Shown piece after piece: positions 55,363-64,000 of a DNA stretch of 64,000 nt. A model generated the notes under the pieces. That model saw nothing but the letters and a program-made list of their open reading frames with translations, was not told the origin of the DNA and searched no databases. Numbering within the stretch: the stretch's first letter is position 1; each line of letters opens with the position of its first letter. The stretch spans positions 10,676,880-10,740,879 of the forward strand of contig NC_062982.1 in the NCBI RefSeq assembly GCF_023078275.1. The letters run 5' to 3'. Made by a program: the position numbers and the translations under genes. This DNA comes from Leguminivora glycinivorella (lineage: Eukaryota > Arthropoda > Insecta > Lepidoptera > Tortricidae).

Positions 55363-55640
55363 TGGGTGAATCAACTTTTTCTTGCGTGTTATTGCCATGG
55401 TTACGGTCCCCTGAGTCACGTTGGTTTTATGTAAAATTATGCTACTTAAACTATGAAAACATGCATTTTCTGCCCTTGATGATAACAAGCCCTTTCCTTA
55501 ATTTGCCACCTACAAGCATGGACTACATGCATGCTTGCATAATTTCAGTAGCATAATTTTGCATAAAACCAGCGTGACTCAGGGGACCGTAAACCGTAAC
55601 CATGGCAATAACAGGCAAGAAAAAGTTGATTCACCCGTAT
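55363..55640. mobile_element. MITE 'GGGTGAATCAACTTTTTCTT'
   Basis: GGGTGAATCAACTTTTTCTT at the left and AAGAAAAAGTTGATTCACCC at the right. Arms of about 85 bases include CCATGGTTACGGTCCCCTGA and its mirror TCAGGGGACCGTAAACCGTA. The loop is about 100 bases with a TGCATGCTTGCA palindrome. No clear duplication. Non-coding. Confidence 0.75.
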
Positions 55641-56865
55641 GATAAATGATCAGAACTTTAAGTATCACACTTAAAAAGTTACCAATTCAATTTTCATTGT
55701 TACTTTTTTTCAAAACATTCGGCGCACCCAAGACTAAAACTCAAATATTCATCACGGTACCAAATCTTACAGTTTATGTGCCCCATAGAAACATAAGTGA
55801 TATGCACATGATACGCATCATCTTGTCACGACGGCTTTTGATTATCAATTCAATATACTTAAATTGAATTTAAATTTTCCCAATGTGAACAAAAGTTCTT
55901 CATGCATGACTTCATTGATGCATTTTAATAAATAGGTGGTACTTCAATAATAGTAAATTGCATTGAAGAAAGTGAAGAATTCTTGATCTTAATTTATAAA
56001 ATGTTGATTATTCAGGTTTCATTGGTCTTTAGCGTTTATTCATTATGGTCACATGGTAGAAGAACCATCCACCATGTCACCATCCTCGTCATCAAAGGTC
56101 TTGCTACTTTAGATTTCATTTAATAGGATCCTACATGATGTTACCAATTTCTTCTTCATTTCTTGTAATGTACCGGTTAGTTTCTCTCTCAGAAATTCAG
56201 AATGCTACATTATTTAAATGTAAGTCTCCATCAAAATCTAGGGATGCTTTTAGACCAATAAGGAGGTCCTCCAATCCTATCTTGAGATTTCTTTTAAGCG
56301 GATTTGCGCGTCCGTTCAAGAACCTTTATATTCATTAATTTGGAATATTTGACTATGTAAATAGTACGCCTCAATTCAACATCTTGATTTTCGATGTCAG
56401 CCACTGAGCCTTTGAGGCTATCCTGAAGCCCGAAGTTTTTTCATTTCAGTAAAAAAATTAATAAAAAAGCTTCTATCCATATAAGTCAATATCACCAAGA
56501 TACTAGTCAATCCTCTCAAACTTTTACCAAAAATGGCAGCAACATATTTAACGCGCACTATACATTCTTGTCGCATCCCCGCGAACACCCTCGACAGCAA
56601 TATAACGCTTTACGCGGTGAAGTTCTAAAATTAAACGACTTTATTTATAAAGGTGTTATGATATGCATCTATGAAAAGAAAGCAACCGTAACTTTATGGG
56701 GGTTCGCATCTATAAATACTTTATAGAAATAGCCGAAATCGAGTGGTAAGCTATTAATTGTTGCGTATTTTTGGACAAATGATTAGAGTATTGTAACGTA
56801 GGAGTTTATAAAGAAAATGCATTGTACATTCTTTCCTGGTTTATACCATACTGAAATAGACATAC
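55641..56865. other. AT-rich DNA, nothing recognised
   Basis: Frames at 55646-55867 and 56135-56338 have no domain. No inverted repeats or known phrases. Confidence 0.45.
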
Positions 56866-56874
56866 CTATTCGCT

Positions 56875-56955
56875 GTCCTCGAGTAAGGTCTCGGAAGCTC
56901 AGTGGGCTGAAAGGTGGACTACAGACTCTGAATCGCGAGTTTGAACCTCAACCAA
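56875..56955 (+). repeat. degenerate tRNA-like sequence, probable SINE head
   Basis: GTCTCGGAAGCTCAGTGGGC (about 56888) resembles a tRNA 5' arm with A box, and GCGAGTTTGAACCTCAACC (about 56935) resembles a B box and T arm about 45 bases on. There is no clear acceptor stem or SINE body, so it is a tRNA pseudogene or a decayed SINE. Confidence 0.4.
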
Positions 56956-57595
56956 GAAATGTTTTTCCCAATCTTAATGTGTTTCTAAACTTCATCTATG
57001 CTATCTATGGCATCGTAAAATTTAAAATTTACTACGATCTTTACAACAATAGTGTTATTTTATGTAAAGCGATGCAACCTTCAGGGCAGCTCCGAAAACT
57101 TTCAGGGTTACATATGTTCTTCTTCCGCTTATGCCGAATGAATCATCATAAAGACAAACATCCTAGATGTGCCTAGTGTGTAATTTTCACAGAAAAAATA
57201 TTACACGCCGTGGCTTTATTGAAGGGTTCCTTATTGGCTATGATTACAATTTAATAGGTAATCGATTGTGACGCTGTTTTCTGTTTTTTTCCCATAACAT
57301 AAGTAAGCATGTATTTGATTCTCTATCTAGCTGTAATTATTTGATATTCCTGAGTTCTGCTATTTTTTGTACAGAGTGTTTGTATAAAAGATGGACGAAA
57401 ATGATTCTGCAAGGTATAAGAAGCCTTAACTTTCATTTGGAAGATGCTCAGGATAGATCTATCGGCACAAACCTACATTAGGCGATCACATAACGGGAAA
57501 AGGCGAAGGGAAATCTGTCAATAGATGACTTTACACCACGATGGTCAAATATGTAAGTTCCCACTTTGACTACGAAACCCTAAAAGCATTATCAA
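56956..57595. other. AT-rich DNA, nothing recognised
   Basis: No supported feature. Confidence 0.45.
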
Positions 57596-57599
57596 ATGT

Positions 57600-57665
57600 G
57601 TTTGCGCGCTAATTGTTTCGGGGGACAGGGGGCAGTTCCGCACAGATGTCGCCGCTGCGCCGCAC
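57600..57665 (+). promoter_or_regulatory. CpG-rich stretch upstream of the candidate exon
   Basis: GTTTGCGCGCTAATTGTTTC then GTCGCCGCTGCGCCGCACATG. It is one of the window's GC islands and the only one directly abutting a plausible start codon and splice donor. No TATA box seen. Promoter role is inference. Confidence 0.25.
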
Positions 57666-57885
57666 ATGCGCGGAAGCACTACTCTTCCTGGTTCGCTGCA
57701 AACTATGAATGAATGGACGAGGACCTACCGCGAATACGGTGACAATTGTGGATATGTTTCATTGTTTCTGTCACTGTTTGGAGTTTCGGTGTTCGCGTTA
57801 TACTTAAGCGTACGGTTTTTTATGCAAAAGATGCAACGTGTATGCAATCTTGGAATGTATGAAAATGCGCTTACCGCGTTGATAG
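57666..57885 (+). CDS. possible first coding exon, small membrane protein
   Basis: The frame opens at ATG 57666 or, more plausibly, ATG 57705 (ACT ATG AAT GAA TGG). It reads MNEWTRTYREYGDNCG, a hydrophobic stretch YVSLFLSLFGVSVFALYLSV that could be one membrane helix, then RFFMQKMQRVCNLGMYENAL and TALI. It is cut by a strong donor G|GTATGT at 57885/57886; the frame would stop two codons later if unspliced. A GC-rich CpG-dense stretch just upstream (57600-57670) could be the promoter. Amino-acid use looks real. I do not recognise the family, and no second exon was found in the window. Confidence 0.4.
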
Positions 57886-57891
57886 GTATGT

Positions 57892-58244
57892 AGTTTTAGA
57901 ATCGATTAGTATCTTTTAGAAAAAAAAATACTTATTTACATAAGTACTTAATAACTAACCAATATATTCAGCTTGCGCCGATGCAGTTTCGCGGAGCTGT
58001 TCAAAAAATTTTGAACGAACACTCCTTATAACTTTTAAAAGTGTCCGGTAAGTAAGTATTAAGTATAATATTCTTTCAATGATAGAAGAATCCATTTTAA
58101 ACCTTTTTATGAGTAGTTAAACAACCAAGGAAATTCCGAACAAAACCTTAATTACAAACGGAAGAAAAATTCCAAAATATCTATTTCAGTCCAACCCTTG
58201 ATCTATAAGAAACATAATGATAAAAACGTGAGCAATATGTCCGT
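57892..58244. other. AT-rich DNA, possible intron
   Basis: No repeat or coding signal. If the exon at 57666-57885 is real, this would be the start of its intron. Confidence 0.4.
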
Positions 58245-58329
58245 CCCAACAAACAAAACATCCTTATAAAATCAATCTATAAGGGCTAAACACTCATAGT
58301 AGTTTTAAAATAGCATTAATTATGCCAGA

Positions 58330-58690
58330 GTTCCTTATAGCGGCTCATTATAAGAGAATTTGGCCTAATAGTACATTTACTCTTATAATTTGGCCATGTA
58401 CACGTTAATAAGTCAAATTTATATGACTGCAATAAGGGTTTAAAAATATTTACTCTTATAGTAGCTCATTATAAGAGGATTTGGCCAATAGTACATTTAC
58501 TCTTATAACTTGGCCATGTACACGTTAATAAGTCCAATTTATATGACTGCAATAAGGGTTTAAAAATATTTACTCTTATAGTAGCTCATTATAAGAGGAT
58601 TTGGCCAATAGTACATTTACTCTTATAACTTGGCCATGTACACGTTAATAAGTCCAATTTATATGACTGCAATAAGGGTTTAAAAATATG
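58330..58690 (+). repeat. three 120-bp tandem units, two identical
   Basis: The stretch from TAAAAATATTTACTCTTATA at 58441 repeats at 58561 with no difference over nearly the full 120 bases. A third, slightly diverged unit precedes them (about 58325-58440). Each unit holds three or four CTTATAA-type motifs and GGCCATGTACACGTTAATAA. Part of the 3.7-kb element's left end. Confidence 0.9.
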
Positions 58691-59797
58691 TATTCTTATA
58701 GAAGCCATTTAAAATGCCTTTTCGCTGTATAATATTCAAAGCACTATAAAAGCTTTTGTTATGGCCAATTATTCTTATAAAAGTAATGCATAAGATAATT
58801 ATGATGCTTTATGCCTCATAGGAGCATATTATAAAACGTCTATCCAGCAAACAAATTATAGCATTTTATAAAGTGTTTAAAAGAATTAAAGCAATACATT
58901 TTCTCTTATACAATAATTATAAAGGCATTATTCTTGAAAGTGTCGTATTAAAAGTTTTTATAAAACTTGATTCGTCATTTTGAAAATCCAGCGAATGTGA
59001 ACAATCTGATCCCAACTTATCGATTAGTGGTTCCGTAGAGGATGCCATTATGGAATAATTATAAGAATATGCAGGCAAGCAGCAGTGACAGTAATACAGG
59101 TATATCGTTAAATGATGAATTGAGTTTGGATTTAGCTTAATAATTATAGTTTTTGTTCTTATTTAAGGTGTCTGTAGCTCTGCGGTGAAAAATGTTAAGG
59201 TATATACAGCGGGGCCGCGGGGCAGATATTCTCGACTGGAGGGCAAATGTAACTGGTCCATTGTTTCCATGTTTTACAATGTTTACATTATTAAATAGAG
59301 TGTCCACCGGTTATACCAGACTAGCATGCACTCGGAGGTGGCCAATTATACATAACTGAGCGTATAAGAGACTATTACCAAGGCACTCAGTTTTTTTATC
59401 CATCAGTACCTACTAATATTAATTTTTAAGATTAACTTTATTAGAATAAGTTCCAAAAGTGTATTCCTTACTTTATGGACTTTGGTCTGAAATGAAAAAA
59501 AAATCTTTTATTGCGGATTGTCATTGTGAATGTTAGACGATCTGAATAAGTGAATACAATTTTCGGCTATTTTAAGAAGAAACCGATTTTATATGTAGTC
59601 CTTTTGGGACTAAGACAGATTAAAATTGAGGACAAATAAAGACAAACTCACTGTTTTTAAGATATTTATTTATGTGCAACGAAACCAAACCGATACAAGT
59701 AACTTTATAAGATTAATATTTTCAGTTCTATTGCTCACGATGTTGCTGTTTCAATGAGTCTACATACTTCAAAATATTAATATATTCTTCAGAGCGC

Positions 59798-60468
59798 CTA
59801 CACGGTGGTAGAAATTGTAATTAACCTATCAGTAAATTTCCAAAATAATAAGTAGTTTCTTTTATCGAGGTCTTCATCAAATTCACAAAAGATATATTGA
59901 TTTTCGTTTTCTTGTTTTGAATTATCAGCGCCATCTTTGCTTGGTGTGATTATCTTACAACCTAAACTATTTCCTGCGTCCTCTTCCATTTTGCATGTTT
60001 TCTGATCCACCACTCCGGGCTTATTTTTGGGTGTAAGTAATGATTGTGACTGATTTTCTCCATCAGAATATGTGCCGTTTTGTAGTTCATCTGTAATAAA
60101 AAAAAATATTTATTTGAAGTCTTAGGCTAGGCTGTTTATAGTTATCGACACAAAGTCCATTGTGATGGCGGTACTGAAATCGTCTGTGGTTTTCAATAGC
60201 ACTTACTTACTAAGAGGAGGAGAAGAGTTGTCATCTTCACGTCACTAAAAACGGCTGACTATGTATCTCATCCACAGATTCTGTAACAATAACCATAATA
60301 ATAAATATCAAATAGAGTATTTGACTCAGCATTTACAATAAATCAATAGGAAGTAATAAAATAAGGCACCAGAAGATTAAATATTCCGAAGCACAAGTTT
60401 GTTTTAAATTGAAAATTCTAGGTATAACTTCCTAATGAAATATTGAAAATATCAGTATTACCTGACAT
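59798..60468 (-). CDS. two-exon frame inside the 3.7-kb TIR element, unknown protein
   Basis: On the minus strand a start ATG with the next bases TCAG (60468-60462) is followed by donor GTAATA and an intron of 371 bases. The intron ends in ...TTATTACAG, and exon 2 covers 60090-59798. Joined, the 300 bases are in frame: 99 residues beginning MSDELQNGTYSDGENQ and a stop TAG. The product is acidic and polar (Asp, Glu, Asn, Lys, Ser), with EFDEDLDKRNYLLFWKFTD near the end. After the stop, another frame reads RRSEEYINILKYVDSLKQQH, so the gene may continue by a further splice or have suffered a frameshift. It resembles accessory proteins of DNA transposons in character only; I do not recognise a family. 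Confidence 0.4.
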
Positions 60469-61965
60469 GCTGCGGACTACACGGTTTTATTTTGTTCTAT
60501 GCCGGTTAATCGAACCAAACCTTTATCAAAGCGTTCCCCAAAATACCGGTTTAAAAAGAACGGTCTTTCGAACAAAAATGCAATTTCAAAGGTTTGCGCC
60601 AAGTACATGATAACTAGACAGCGGATTTCAGGTAGCGATTTAAATATTAATATGGATATGACTAGTGCAATTTTTTAAATACATGTCATATGGTTTATAA
60701 TCTATTATTATTACCTACATCGCACACCACAAACTTCACTGAATAATTAGATTAAATTAATGTTATTTTTTCAACAAACTACATTTAAAAAAAAGTATTT
60801 TATTCTAAATAATGGACTTTCAATTTAAATATATATAAGAAGCGAATTATTTTCATTTTTATATTCTTTGAGCCGTAATAGAAGTTTTTACTGTGCAATG
60901 CGCAGAAGAAATATTAAAGAAATAAGTATAAATATATATTTTTTTTATTTTTATTTATTATCATTATAATTTTTGCCCAATATTCACAAAAGCACCCAAA
61001 AAGGGTTTTACTTTTATGTTCCCATACATTTTTTCGTGTGTAGAAAAAATAATAAATATTTTATGCGAGTCATATTCATATTAATATTTAAATCGCTACC
61101 TGAAATCTGCTCTCTAACGATAACGTTATGAATTTTTAACTGGTATCCGTTACAAATATTTAACTAGATGGTAAGGTTCGGGATTTCACTAATTGTGAGA
61201 AGGAACCCTAAAGATATATAAAATGGCGAATCATAAGTAACACCGGTGGCTATTATAAAGTTTTTACTCTTATAGAGTATTTGTAATTGATGTGCTTACT
61301 GCTTTTACTTTTATAACAGCCTTGCTCAAGACATGTCAAAATTAATTAACCGCATTTTTAGTACAAAACCGTTGAAATACAAGGGCGCATTAATAATACA
61401 ACACATTTTATATCACATTTCACCATGAAATTGGATTCCCACACAGTTTTCATAATAAATAAGCAAATAATTGTAATATGTAAAAGTTAACTTACCGTTT
61501 ACTAACTTGCAAAATGGATGACTTGATGATGATGTACACATAAATCACTACGAAAAGCACAATAAACTTTTAAAACAGCATCCTGTTTCGCCGTTATGAG
61601 TTTTACTCCCTTATATCTGATGGTCACAAAACGTGTACAAGAGCTATTGCCCTTATTAAAGCTTTGAATATGATTCTTACAAGTATAATTGCCTTTATTA
61701 AAGCTTTAAATATGATTCTTATTAGTACATTAGCCTTTTAACAGCACTTTTCTTGCCATTATAAGGTTAACTTTCTTATTGCATGCCATAATAAAGCACG
61801 TACAAGATAAGAAAGCTAATAATATAGCAACTACAAGGGGGATATAAGGTTTTTGGCCTTATAAGGTGTGCCCAAATGCCCTCTTGTAAAGGGTTTACAA
61901 GGTTATTATAAGAGTACTATTTTTGGCATTATAAGCCACTATAAGACTAATTTTTGTTAGTTGGG

Positions 61966-62806
61966 GTGCCATGTGATCTCCACGGCGCCCCACCGGAAAT
62001 ATCAACGCTATATTTCGAGGCGAGCGCCCCCTGCGACGCATCTCAATCATCCACTAATAAGCAGACGGAAGGAAAGTAATCTAGACAAAAGTTTAAAAAT
62101 AATGCGTCCAGGAATAGATCGAAAGGTGAGCTTTGAGCGCGGCGGCCCCACGGGTTAAAAATACAAGTTGCGACGCCCGGCGCCCTATGCTGCGGCGCTG
62201 CTGAATGCTGATTGTCGAATCTAGAGGCGGATATAAGAATTTGGCAACCCGGGCCAGTTAATTTGCCGCCCCATTAGGTAGGGATAAATTAAAATAATTT
62301 TAGAACAAAAAACTTGGCCACTCTCGCAAGAGTCTTCCATCACTGGACTTCGGTGTTCCTCCTTTCCTGCATTTAAGTACGCCCCTGAAAGGCCTGAAAG
62401 TTAATATGTAAAGTGCTTAGATTTATTCACTAAAAATCTGTTTCTAGACTTTCTAGTGTAAATTGATGTCCAAATTCATATTATCTATTTAAACCCAGAG
62501 GTCCAAATTACTCTGGTCAACCCGCACTACGTTTAAATTTTGCCTGTTAGTGGACTACTTTCGAGTTGTTTATGAAAATTGTGATGGTGATAGTGGTAAA
62601 AGCTTCACCAAAGAAGTCGGAATACGAGTATATAAACAAGGCAAGGCAAGGTATTTATATAAAGGGCCCTTAAATTGGCAGTGAAAATATGTAGGACATT
62701 GAACTGAGTATCCTCATACTCGATACAATAATAAGGATTTTTCAGCTTAACAATAAGCACCAACAGTAGGTAGATAGATATATTGCTGCATTCTAATGGA
62801 ACCGTA
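61966..62806. other. mixed-composition DNA, no gene called
   Basis: A plus-strand frame (61961-62158) reads NHPLISRRKESNLDKSLKIM and is followed by a donor-like AAAGGTGAGC (about 62121), but its start lies in the TIR. Bases 62160-62290 are GC-rich (CGACGCCCGGCGCCCTATGC). No domain, so not called. Confidence 0.35.
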
Positions 62807-62942
62807 AGTGCGTTTTCACATTATCCGATCTGATATCGGATGTAGGACCGATATCCCATACATTGCAGGAACCATCTTGGATTTTCTCCGTTGAAATCCT
62901 TCCGACATCCGATATCGGATCGGATAATGTGAAAACGGACTA
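62807..62942. mobile_element. MITE 'GTTTTCACATTATCCGATCC', copy 2
   Basis: AGTGCGTTTTCACATTATCC at the left and GGATAATGTGAAAACGGACT at the right, 136 bases. The middle CATCTTGGATTTTCTCCGTT is shared, inverted, with 28668-28808. Confidence 0.8.
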
Positions 62943-63426
62943 ATGATAAGTCTTCGCTGGATTTTAAAGTATGCAACGGAAGTGTTGCCGCGCGGTCGCG
63001 TGATCGCTTATTTTATGATATAATTAGGAGGCAGATGAGTACCTATATGAATCAATTTAGTAAGCAATTATTGTTGTCCATGGACTTGTGTGGTATCAGA
63101 GAGGGAGCACCTGCGTTGCCAGCCTATAAGTTAGATGGGGTAGGGTATTATTAATTCATGAAATTTTTCAGGTTGTCTAAATGTTAGATATGCCATACCC
63201 ACAGGGCACAGTTAATTCTACCTACAGTTTAGGTGTCCGTCAGGCACAAAGTTTCCTAAGAATCCGTCCGGAGGAATGCTAACTACCTTAGATGGAAATA
63301 TGTCTCGTAGATCTATGGTGGAATGAAGGGAGAGGGATTAATCTGAGCACTTCGACCCTAATCCGTCACGTCATTCGTATAATGATTTAATAGGGATGAC
63401 GACTACATAAAAAAATGGCATTCTGT
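62943..63426. other. unique DNA, nothing recognised
   Basis: No coding or repeat signal supported. Confidence 0.45.
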
Positions 63427-63683
63427 TTAGTCCGTCAGTTAGATCGTCCAAAAATACTGGACACATATTTTTCGCTTTTTCTAATTAATGAAAAAATACA
63501 AAGATATAGAGCATCAATGTTTTGGGGTGGGGGCTTGTGACGTCACTTCTAAGTAAAAATTGTACCTAGGCGTGACGTCACGCGAACGCGAAACTTAACG
63601 CACTGTACCGTCGTCATTTTTCGTTTACGAGAAAAAATAATAAATAAAGGTCTAAAATTCTTTAATAATAACTGACGGACTAA
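63427..63683. mobile_element. MITE 'TTAGTCCGTCAGTTA' with two CRE-like sites
   Basis: Perfect ends TTAGTCCGTCAGTTA (63427) and TAACTGACGGACTAA (63683), 257 bases. Inside are TTGTGACGTCACTTC (about 63536) and GCGTGACGTCACGCGA (about 63571). Both contain the palindromic TGACGTCA that CREB/ATF proteins bind. Non-coding; the phrase is common in Lepidoptera. Confidence 0.75.
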
Positions 63684-64000
63684 TTAGTCTTTTTTAGTCG
63701 TCTCGCCTATTATGTTTGTTCCTGCTCATGGGTGCTTTCCATTCGATTGGAGCATTTGCATTAGACTTCTTCTCTTGTTACAAATACTTAACCTTTTTAA
63801 ATAAAACATAAATGGTTACGTTTTGAATTCCGCACAATGTGTGATCGCTACCTGCAGTCGGAAATGGAATGAGACCTTAAGTGTGTCGAGTTCAAAAGCC
63901 GAGAAACATTTTCATGCTCGACTGGTTTTTTGAACAGTCAAAAGAAGTGATCTGTCGGGCAAACACGCAGGAGCCAGCGTTATTCGACATTTCTTTTTCT
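63684..64000. other. unique DNA, nothing recognised
   Basis: No supported feature to the end of the window. Confidence 0.45.

Larger units (their letters stand above)
58245..61965. mobile_element. 3.7-kb TIR element with CTTATAA subterminal repeats
   Basis: The ends are inverted: CCCAACAAACAAAA (58245) and TTTTTGTTAGTTGGG (61965). CTTATAA/TTATAAG motifs are dense in the outer 0.7 kb on both sides (58260-58980 and 61240-61950) and sparse elsewhere, a typical subterminal arrangement. It contains a 120-bp tandem array and a minus-strand two-exon frame. I found no flanking duplication (left TGTCCGT, right GTGCCAT), so class and exact ends are unsettled. No recognisable transposase. Confidence 0.65.

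Noticed and set aside
54874..55488. 204-residue minus-strand open frame
   Set aside because: It begins inside one arm of the 55363-55640 MITE, crosses a GC island and ends in AT-rich DNA. No motif recognised; overlapping plus-strand frames are equally open.
56135..56338. 67-residue frame with several charged residues
   Set aside because: No domain, no splice signals that fit, and ordinary AT-rich codon use.
61961..62158. Frame with a donor-like GTGAGC as an exon
   Set aside because: Its start codon lies in the TIR flank of the 3.7-kb element and no family is recognisable; too weak to call.

Overview
This window looks like lepidopteran (moth or butterfly) nuclear DNA. It is AT-rich and almost free of host coding sequence. 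It carries repeats I recognise from Lepidoptera: the 'ACTAGCTTTTGCCCGCGGCTTCGC' class, the 'GGGTTCCGTA...GGCCGGTTTT' class with (CCGT)n, tRNA-derived SINEs, RTE-type LINE tails, and many small palindromic MITEs. I see no complete conserved protein-coding gene, rRNA gene, functional tRNA gene or CRISPR. The species cannot be named from the sequence alone, and family names below rest on visible motifs, terminal inverted repeats (TIRs) and target-site duplications (TSDs), not on database searches.

Layout. 0-3.5 kb: AT-rich DNA, a GC-rich probable retroelement 5' remnant and a GC island. 3.5-8.7 kb: a TA-flanked MITE split by another MITE; a 1.85-kb Mutator-like long-TIR element (9-bp TSD) with a LINE 3' end inside one arm; a 528-bp hAT element with a perfect 8-bp TSD; palindromic MITEs. 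9.5-14.2 kb: one 5'-truncated RTE LINE on the minus strand, split by a 3.05-kb and a 0.67-kb TIR element. 14.3-16.1 kb: a second hAT element of the same family (perfect 8-bp TSD), with decayed LINE sequence inside. 16.1-18.4 kb: a possible exon, a SINE and a GC-rich single-copy island. 18.6-23.4 kb: repeat copies, a diverged ~200-bp tandem array carrying a 326-bp hairpin, and a Penelope-like fragment interrupted by a TA-flanked MITE. 23.9-28.8 kb: LINE and hAT remnants and a ~115-bp tandem array. 28.8-38.1 kb: mostly low-repeat DNA with GC-rich islands and a 1.1-kb near-perfect mariner-like hairpin. 38.5-44.5 kb: dense nested MITE/SINE/LINE debris. 44.5-51 kb: AT-rich DNA with GC islands and repeats. 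51.3-53.7 kb: repeat copies and a recent ~490-bp duplication. 53.9-58 kb: an unknown ORF, an island, a MITE, and a possible first coding exon for a small membrane protein. 58.2-62 kb: a 3.7-kb TIR element with 120-bp tandem repeats and a two-exon reading frame. 62-64 kb: two MITEs and unique DNA.

Taken together this is an intergenic or intronic region dominated by transposable elements. Single-copy GC-rich islands between them are candidate enhancers. The clearest results are the nested insertions, several of which carry an internal proof: a TSD, an interrupted reading frame that continues on the far side, or a second uninterrupted copy in the same window. No multi-gene functional system is present that I can support.
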